DNA of 6,499 nucleotides from NCBI GenBank assembly GCA_943372585.1, contig CALRZF020000225.1:1-6499 (forward strand), in the 5' to 3' direction. The stretch is from RAM1 sp943372585 (GTDB lineage: Bacteria > Pseudomonadota > Gammaproteobacteria > Burkholderiales > Burkholderiaceae_C). The notes under the pieces were generated by a model. The model saw nothing but the letters and a program-made list of their open reading frames with translations. It did no database searches and was not told the origin of the DNA. The translations under genes were made by a program, and so were the position numbers. Shown here piece by piece: positions 1 through 4,195 of the stretch. How positions within the stretch are numbered: position 1 is the stretch's first letter; the number at the start of each line of letters is the position of its first letter.

Positions 1-422
1 GTCGCGCCCAGGATGTTGAGCTCCTCGCCGCGGCGCGCCAGTTCGTACTCGAACAGGTTGCCCAGCAGCTGCATGGCCATGTCCTTGAACGCCAGCGTGG
101 GGCCGTTGGACAGGGCTTCCAGCGACAAACCGTCGTCGAGCTTTTTCAGCGGCACGATCTGCGGCGTGCCAAAGACTTCCTCGGTGTAGGTCTTGTGGCA
201 GATGGCCTTGAGGTCAGCCGCCGGAATGTCGTCGATGTACAGCGACAGGATCTCGAACGCCAGGTCGGCGTACTTGAGTCCGCGCCACTTCGTCAGTGTT
301 GCGCCGTCAACCTGAGGGTAGTGTTCTGGCAGGTACAGCCCGCCGTCAGGCGCCAGGCCCTCCAGCAGGATTTCGCAAAAACGCTTGCGGTCAGCGTGCC
401 CGCGGGTGCTGATGTACTTCAC
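1..422 (-). CDS. thrC: Threonine synthase, N-terminal part (gene runs off the left edge)
   Basis: PLP-dependent threonine synthase converts O-phosphohomoserine and water to threonine and phosphate, the last step of threonine synthesis, in the cytoplasm. The 140 visible N-terminal residues carry the family's opening (MKYISTRGHA, then APDGGLYLPE near residues 24-33) and the PLP-lysine motif SNGPTLAFKD, with Lys113 the expected Schiff-base lysine. The N-terminal layout fits the longer (about 470-480 aa) bacterial/yeast-type ThrC, so roughly two thirds lies outside the window. The start is GTG at 422-420, not ATG: it aligns with the usual N-terminus, has an AAGGA Shine-Dalgarno 9 nt upstream inside hom, and overlaps the hom stop as GTGA. 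It is the third gene of the alaA-hom-thrC run and is probably translated by coupling to hom. Identity is secure; only the 3' portion is unseen. Confidence 0.95.
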   Translation of the reverse strand, partial: MKYISTRGHADRKRFCEILLEGLAPDGGLYLPEHYPQVDGATLTKWRGLKYADLAFEILSLYIDDIPAADLKAICHKTYTEEVFGTPQIVPLKKLDDGLSLEALSNGPTLAFKDMAMQLLGNLFEYELARRGEELNILGA

Positions 423-1741
423 GCGAGCTCTTCCTTGCGGATGCGGGTGATGGGTGCCAGCACGGTCGGCAGAGCCTGCATCTGCGCAATGGCGCCGTTC
501 ATCGTGCCCTCCACGGTGTCATGGGTCAGGATGATCAGGTCGGTCTGGGTCGAGCCTTCGCCGCCCACCTCGTCGGCCTCGCGCTGCAGCATCGCGTCAA
601 TGCTGATACCGGCGCCCGCCAGGATGCCGGTCACCCTGGCAATTACACCGGCCTCGTCGGCCACGCGCAAGCGCAGGTAATAGCTGGTTACCACCTCGCT
701 CATGGGCAGCACAGGCAGGTCGCTCATGGCGTCGGGATGAAAGGCCAAGTGCGGCACGCGCTGCGCGGCGTCTGCCGTGTGCAGGCGCGTGATGTCCACC
801 AGGTCGGCAATCACGGCGCTTGCGGTGGGCTCGCTGCCGGCACCCTTGCCGTAGTACAGCGTGGTACCCACGGCGTCACCCTGCACCATCACAGCGTTCA
901 TGGCGCCTTCCACATTGGCAATCAGGCGTTTGGACGGCACCAGGCTCGGGTGCACGCGCAACTCAATGCCTTTGGGCGTGCGCTTGGTGATGCCCAGCAG
1001 CTTGATACGGTAGCCCAGTTGCTCAGCATATTTGATGTCGGCGGCGCCCAGCTTGGTGATGCCTTCCACATGGGCCTTGTCGAACTGCACGGGTACGCCA
1101 AAGGCGATCGCGCTCATGATCGTGGCCTTGTGCGCGGCGTCCACGCCCTCAATGTCGAACGTGGGGTCGGCCTCGGCGTAGCCCAGGCGCTGCGCTTCCT
1201 TCAGCACCACATCAAAGTCCAGGCCCTTGTCGCGCATCTCGGACAGGATGAAGTTGGTGGTGCCGTTGATGATGCCCGCGATCCACTGGATGCTGTTGGC
1301 CGTCAGGCCTTCGCGCAACGCCTTGATGATGGGGATGCCACCGGCTACCGCTGCTTCAAACGCAACCATCACGCCCTTGCGGTGCGCCGCCGCAAAAATC
1401 TCGGTGCCATGCACGGCCAGCAAGGCCTTGTTGGCCGTCACCACATGCTTGCCCGCCTCAATGGCCTCCATCACCAGCTGGCGTGCAATGCCGTAGCCGC
1501 CGATCAGTTCGATGACGATGTCGATGTCGGGGTTGGCGATAACGGCGCGTGCGTCGCCCACGACCTTGACCTTGTCGCCCACCACGCTTTGCGCGCGGGC
1601 GGTGTCAAGGTCGGCCACCATGGTGATTTCAATGCCCCGGCCGGCGCGGCGCTTGATTTCTTCCTGATTGCGCTGCAGCACGTTGAACGTGCCGCTGCCC
1701 ACGGTGCCGATGCCCAGCAGGCCTACCTGGATTGCTTTCAT
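419..1741 (-). CDS. hom: Homoserine dehydrogenase, monofunctional with C-terminal ACT domain
   Basis: NAD(P)-dependent reduction of aspartate semialdehyde to homoserine, the branch point towards threonine, isoleucine and methionine. At 440 aa it is the usual length for a monofunctional enzyme with no fused aspartokinase. The Rossmann domain opens with GLLGIGTVGSG (G10, G12, G15). TANKALL carries Lys105. The catalytic domain has the signature around GIINGTTNFIL (157-166), GYAEADP with Glu190, and DIEGVDAAHK with Asp201 and Lys205. The spacing of Glu190, Asp201 and Lys205 matches the yeast catalytic residues Glu208, Asp219 and Lys223. Residues about 354-435 form an ACT domain (YYLRLRVADEAGVIARVTGIL), expected to give feedback inhibition by threonine; that is family knowledge and was not tested. 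The ATG start overlaps the alaA stop (ATGA, 1738-1741) and has no clear Shine-Dalgarno, so translation probably depends on coupling. Confidence 0.97.
   Translation of the reverse strand: MKAIQVGLLGIGTVGSGTFNVLQRNQEEIKRRAGRGIEITMVADLDTARAQSVVGDKVKVVGDARAVIANPDIDIVIELIGGYGIARQLVMEAIEAGKHVVTANKALLAVHGTEIFAAAHRKGVMVAFEAAVAGGIPIIKALREGLTANSIQWIAGIINGTTNFILSEMRDKGLDFDVVLKEAQRLGYAEADPTFDIEGVDAAHKATIMSAIAFGVPVQFDKAHVEGITKLGAADIKYAEQLGYRIKLLGITKRTPKGIELRVHPSLVPSKRLIANVEGAMNAVMVQGDAVGTTLYYGKGAGSEPTASAVIADLVDITRLHTADAAQRVPHLAFHPDAMSDLPVLPMSEVVTSYYLRLRVADEAGVIARVTGILAGAGISIDAMLQREADEVGGEGSTQTDLIILTHDTVEGTMNGAIAQMQALPTVLAPITRIRKEELA
432..436 (-). promoter_or_regulatory. Ribosome binding site for thrC
   Basis: AAGGA on the minus strand lies within the last codons of hom, 9 nt before the GTG start of thrC. 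It supports the GTG start and lets thrC recruit ribosomes even though its start overlaps the hom stop codon. Confidence 0.7.
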
Positions 1742-2964
1742 TTCGAGTTGCGTTTTCTGTAGTTTTCAAGGAATCTGGCGATGCGTCCGATGGCCTCGCG
1801 CAGGTCATCTTCATGCGGAAGGAAGACGATTCGGAAATGGTCTGTGTCGGGCCAGTTGAAGCCCGTGCCCTGCACCAGCATGACACGCGTTTCCTGCAGC
1901 AGCTCCATGAAGAACTGCTGGTCGTCCTGGATCGGATAGACCTTGGGGTCCAGCTTGGGGAACATGTACAGCGCGGCCTGCGGCTTGACGCAGGTCACGC
2001 CCGGAATGGCAGTGATCAGTTCATAGGCCAGGTCGCGCTGGCGGCGCAGGCGCCCGCCGTCTCCCACCAGGTCGTTGATGCTCTGGTAGCCGCCCAAGGC
2101 CGTCTGGATCGCCCACTGCCCCGGCACATTGGCGCACAGGCGCATGTTGGACAGCATGTTCAGGCCTTCGATGTAGTCACGCGCAGGCTTCTTGTCGCCC
2201 GACACCACCAGCCAGCCAGCGCGGTAACCGCACGAGCGATAGCTCTTGGACAGCGAGTTGAAGGTCAGCGTCAGCACATCGTCCGACAGGCTGGCAATGG
2301 CGGTGTGCTTCGCGCCGTCGTACAGCACCTTGTCATAGACCTCGTCGGCAAAGATCACCAGGCCATGCTCGCGCGCAAGCTTGACGATCGCCTTGAGCAG
2401 GTCGTCGGAATACAGCGCGCCCGTGGGGTTGTTCGGGTTGATGACCACGATGCCCTTGGTATTGGGCGTGATCTTGCTGCGGATGTCATCCAGGTCAGGC
2501 ATCCACCCGTCGGACTCCTTGCACATGTAGTGCACGGGCGTGCCGCCAGACAGGCTTACAGCCGCAGTCCACAGGGGATAGTCGGGTGCGGGCAGCAGCA
2601 ATTCGTCGCCATCATTGAGCAGCGCGTTGGTGGCCATCACGATCAGTTCGCTGGCGCCATTGCCCAGGTAGATGTCGTCCAGCGTCACGCCCTTGACGCC
2701 CTGTTTCTGCGTTTCGTGCATCACGGCCTTGCGCGCCGCGAAGATGCCCTTGCTGTCCGAGTAACCTGCAGAGGTGGGCAGGTTGCGGATCATGTCCTGC
2801 TGGATTTCCTCAGGCGCGTCGAAGCCGAACACCGCGAGATTGCCGATGTTGAGCTTGATGATCTTGTGGCCCTCTTCCTCCATCTGGCGGGCTGCATCCA
2901 TGATGGGGCCGCGGATGTCGTAGCAGACGTTGGCCAGCTTGGCGGATTTCTGGACTGTTTTCAA
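1738..2964 (-). CDS. alaA: Alanine-synthesising PLP aminotransferase, AlaA (YfbQ) type
   Basis: Fold-type I aminotransferase of 408 aa, close along its whole length to E. coli AlaA (405 aa), which makes alanine from pyruvate with glutamate as donor. Visible motifs: KSAKLANVCYDIRGP at the N-terminus, YLGNGASEL (99-107), PAPDYPLW with Tyr129 stacking on PLP, INPNNPTG with Asn179, FADEVYD with Asp207, SLSKSYR with the PLP lysine Lys240, GYRAGW with Arg248, and HFRIV with Arg378 for the substrate carboxylate. The start is TTG at 2964-2962: there is no in-frame ATG or GTG between it and an upstream in-frame TAG, a GGAGGG Shine-Dalgarno lies just upstream, and the N-terminus then aligns with E. coli AlaA. 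Oddity: the usual GNPAPFGF segment reads GNLAVFGF. It is the first gene of the operon with hom and thrC. In this setting it might also use other keto acids; that is inference. Confidence 0.93.
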   Translation of the reverse strand: MKTVQKSAKLANVCYDIRGPIMDAARQMEEEGHKIIKLNIGNLAVFGFDAPEEIQQDMIRNLPTSAGYSDSKGIFAARKAVMHETQKQGVKGVTLDDIYLGNGASELIVMATNALLNDGDELLLPAPDYPLWTAAVSLSGGTPVHYMCKESDGWMPDLDDIRSKITPNTKGIVVINPNNPTGALYSDDLLKAIVKLAREHGLVIFADEVYDKVLYDGAKHTAIASLSDDVLTLTFNSLSKSYRSCGYRAGWLVVSGDKKPARDYIEGLNMLSNMRLCANVPGQWAIQTALGGYQSINDLVGDGGRLRRQRDLAYELITAIPGVTCVKPQAALYMFPKLDPKVYPIQDDQQFFMELLQETRVMLVQGTGFNWPDTDHFRIVFLPHEDDLREAIGRIARFLENYRKRNSK

Positions 2965-2967
2965 TGT

Positions 2968-2973
2968 CCCTCC
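2968..2973 (-). promoter_or_regulatory. Ribosome binding site deciding the TTG start of alaA
   Basis: GGAGGG on the minus strand ends 3 nt before the TTG start codon of alaA. The spacing is shorter than the usual 5-9 nt, but it is the strongest Shine-Dalgarno in the window and no other in-frame start codon is available. Confidence 0.7.
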
Positions 2974-2998
2974 ATGGGGCGTTTTATTGGGGGAAACC

Positions 2999-3004
2999 TA
3001 TAAT
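2999..3004 (+). promoter_or_regulatory. Candidate -10 element for the Mth938-domain gene
   Basis: A perfect TATAAT lies on the plus strand in the divergent intergenic region, 60 nt before the ATG at 3065, giving a predicted leader of about 54 nt. No good -35 hexamer sits 16-18 nt upstream (the sequence there is G-rich), so the promoter would be weak, activator-dependent or non-sigma70. The same AT-rich core reads TTATAG on the minus strand and may instead, or also, serve alaA. I could not locate a convincing alaA operon promoter. Confidence 0.4.
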
Positions 3005-3064
3005 TTGACCACAGTTCCGCCCGCAGATAGTGCAGCGCAACATCCCCAACCCCCACCGCGCACC

Positions 3065-3448
3065 ATGAAGCTGCAACCCGACAAATCAGACGTCCAGACG
3101 ATCACCGGCTATGGTCCGGGCTGGATCGGGGTCAATGGCGAAAAGCTCACCCACAGCGTTCTCATCGGTTCGCAGGGCCAACGGCTGGCATGGGCCTGCG
3201 AACGGTTTGAGGATTTGCAGGCCGGCCACTTCGCGCCGCTGGCCGACATGGGCGCCGAACTGGTGATCTTTGGCAGCGGCAGCCGCATCCGGTTCCCGCA
3301 ACCTGCCTGGCTGGCCGACCTGATGCAGCGGCGCATTGGCCTGGAAACCATGGACACGGCGGCGGCTTGCCGCACCTACAACATCCTTGCTGGCGAAGGC
3401 CGCAACGTGGTGCTGGCGGCGCTGGTCGAACCACCCGCTTCAGCCTGA
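3065..3448 (+). CDS. Mth938-domain (DUF498/NDUFAF3-like) small protein
   Basis: A 127-aa soluble protein of the Mth938 / DUF498 family (Pfam PF04430), related to human NDUFAF3, a complex I assembly factor. The bacterial role is not established. Family marks are the N-terminal ITGYGPGWIGVNGE (13-26), the beta-strand AELVIFGSGSRIRFP (64-78), and the C-terminal hallmark ACRTYNILAGEGRNVVLAAL (101-120). It has no signal peptide or membrane segment. The ATG at 3065 was chosen because family homology begins shortly after it; the frame stays open to 2930, but that extension runs through the intergenic region and into antisense alaA. No recognisable Shine-Dalgarno precedes the ATG (the upstream stretch is C-rich). 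It is divergent from alaA and 101 nt upstream of the peroxiredoxin gene on the same strand. A link to respiratory complex assembly is possible by homology only. Confidence 0.9.
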   Translation: MKLQPDKSDVQTITGYGPGWIGVNGEKLTHSVLIGSQGQRLAWACERFEDLQAGHFAPLADMGAELVIFGSGSRIRFPQPAWLADLMQRRIGLETMDTAAACRTYNILAGEGRNVVLAALVEPPASA

Positions 3449-3472
3449 AGGGGCAAAGGCCCCCGTTTCAGG
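3444..3472 (+). terminator. Hairpin over the stop codon of the Mth938-domain gene
   Basis: Two nested stems: CCTGAA (3444-3449) with TTCAGG (3467-3472), and GGGGC (3450-3454) with GCCCC (3459-3463), a 4-nt AAAG loop and a 3-nt bulge on the right side. The TGA stop (3446-3448) lies in the left arm. No T-run follows, so it is not a textbook intrinsic terminator. It could be a weak terminator, a 3'-end protecting structure, or part of the control of the next gene, whose putative -10 begins 2 nt after it. Confidence 0.5.
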
Positions 3473-3473
3473 G

Positions 3474-3479
3474 TAAAAT
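3474..3479 (+). promoter_or_regulatory. Candidate -10 element for the peroxiredoxin gene
   Basis: TAAAAT, 5 of 6 matches to consensus, in the context GGGTAAAATCGCGGG and 71 nt before the ATG at 3550. No clear -35 hexamer is seen because the expected place is occupied by the GC-rich hairpin at 3444-3472. This is a prediction from sequence alone. Confidence 0.35.
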
Positions 3480-3549
3480 CGCGGGTTGCAGCGGGAAGCT
3501 TCGTCCCCAAGTAGCAACGAGCAAAACCTGTCACACGAGATACAAATTC

Positions 3550-4026
3550 ATGGCGATCGTTGTCAACAAACCCATCCCCGAATTTGAAGCAAACGCCACT
3601 GGCGGCATCAAAGTTTCCAATACCTCGCACCTTGGTCATGTCGTGGTGCTTTATTTTTACCCCAAGGACAATACGCCTGGTTGCACCACGGAGGCCATGC
3701 AGTTTCGCGACAAGTACAAGGACTTCGTGAAGGCCGGCGCCACGGTGTTCGGCGTTTCGCGCGACAACATGAAGTCACACGACGACTTCAAGCTCAAGCT
3801 GGAACTGCCCTTTGAGCTCATTGCCGACACTGAAGAAAAAATGTGCCACATGTTTGGTGTGGTCAAGAACAAGATCATGTACGGCAAGAAGGTCAAGGGC
3901 ATTGAGCGCAGCACGTTCCTGATCGGCGCCGACGGCCTGCTCAAGAACGAGTGGCGCGGCCTGAAGGTGCCCGGCCACGTTGACGACGTCCTCAAAGCCG
4001 TCAAGGCGCTGAAGAAGGCGGCCTGA
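3550..4026 (+). CDS. bcp: Bcp/PrxQ-type peroxiredoxin lacking the usual resolving cysteine
   Basis: Thiol peroxidase of the bacterioferritin comigratory protein family, 158 aa (E. coli Bcp is 156), cytoplasmic; it reduces hydrogen peroxide and organic or lipid hydroperoxides. The active site is YPKDNTPGCTTEA, with Pro38, Thr42 and the peroxidatic Cys45. Arg120 in GIERSTFLIG is the conserved active-site arginine. The position of the classical PrxQ resolving cysteine, five residues after Cys45, is Met50. The only other cysteine is Cys99 (KMCHMFGV), also present in E. coli Bcp, where it is not the main resolver. The enzyme is therefore probably 1-Cys, or uses Cys99 or an external thiol. The ATG at 3550 was chosen because homology begins there (MAIVVNKPIPEFEA); the open frame upstream overlaps the preceding gene's end. 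A weak GAGA lies 9 nt upstream of the ATG. A strong terminator follows at 4125-4160. Confidence 0.95.
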   Translation: MAIVVNKPIPEFEANATGGIKVSNTSHLGHVVVLYFYPKDNTPGCTTEAMQFRDKYKDFVKAGATVFGVSRDNMKSHDDFKLKLELPFELIADTEEKMCHMFGVVKNKIMYGKKVKGIERSTFLIGADGLLKNEWRGLKVPGHVDDVLKAVKALKKAA

Positions 4027-4043
4027 CGTTTTGCAACAACATC

Positions 4044-4066
4044 GTCCGGTTGAAGCGTCACCGGAC
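4044..4066. repeat. Perfect 7-bp inverted repeat downstream of bcp
   Basis: GTCCGGT (4044-4050) and ACCGGAC (4060-4066) are separated by 9 nt. As RNA it would be a small hairpin in the bcp 3' untranslated region. As DNA it straddles the candidate -35 element at 4050-4055 and could be an operator. No regulator is assigned. Confidence 0.45.
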
Positions 4067-4077
4067 CTGTGCATAAT
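4050..4077 (+). promoter_or_regulatory. Candidate promoter between bcp and phoH2
   Basis: TTGAAG (4050-4055) and CATAAT (4072-4077) are 16 nt apart, 4/6 and 5/6 matches to sigma70 consensus. The predicted transcription start is near 4084. It is the best promoter-like pair I find in the gap between bcp and phoH2, and it lies upstream of the strong terminator, not between the terminator and phoH2. Confidence 0.35.
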
Positions 4078-4096
4078 GAATTCATGCCGTTGACCC

Positions 4097-4111
4097 TGAC
4101 GCACAGCGTCA
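4097..4111 (+). other. Small hairpin upstream of the terminator
   Basis: TGACGC (4097-4102), loop ACA, GCGTCA (4106-4111): a perfect 6-bp stem with a 3-nt loop, 13 nt after the predicted start of transcription and 13 nt before the terminator stem. It may be part of a small structured transcript or simply chance in GC-rich sequence. Confidence 0.3.
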
Positions 4112-4124
4112 TCACAGCCAACCC

Positions 4125-4166
4125 CGAAAAAGCCGCCCGGCTCGCCAGGCGGCTTTTTCGCTTTTT
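4125..4166 (+). terminator. Strong intrinsic terminator after bcp
   Basis: A perfect 13-bp stem: CGAAAAAGCCGCC (4125-4137) with GGCGGCTTTTTCG (4148-4160) around a 10-nt loop, with a further T-run at 4162-4166. The A-tract on the left arm and T-tract on the right make it potentially bidirectional. It separates bcp from phoH2 and ends 30 nt before the phoH2 ATG. Confidence 0.92.
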
Positions 4167-4195
4167 GAATCCCAACCCTGCGAGTGCCCTGCCCT

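Noticed and set aside
195..680. 161-codon plus-strand frame at the left end
   Set aside because: Runs antisense across the thrC-hom junction, both of which are secure by homology.
521..1762. 413-codon open frame on the plus strand, antisense to hom
   Set aside because: Its His/Gln/Val-rich composition is typical of the complement of a high-GC gene; it has no recognisable domain and lies over a certain hom gene.
1732..3003. 423-codon open frame on the plus strand, antisense to alaA
   Set aside because: Shadow of alaA codon bias; no domain or ribosome site, and composition like the antisense frame of hom.
2984..3043. Possible 19-codon leader peptide (minus strand) before alaA
   Set aside because: It has three Ile but only one Thr, with no Thr/Ile run, and no attenuator hairpin with a T-run follows. 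If transcription starts at the AT-rich core near 3000 it is not even transcribed.
2930..3064. Upstream extension of the Mth938-domain frame by 45 codons
   Set aside because: The added residues overlap alaA and the divergent promoter region and do not resemble the family N-terminus; the ATG at 3065 fits.
3367..3549. Upstream extension of the peroxiredoxin frame by 61 codons
   Set aside because: It overlaps the end of the preceding gene and the hairpin, and family homology starts exactly at the ATG at 3550 with the standard 158-aa length.
4125..4160. The long A/T-flanked inverted repeat as a mobile-element end or repetitive element
   Set aside because: A single copy with T-tract and position after bcp fits an intrinsic terminator; no target duplication or transposase is nearby.
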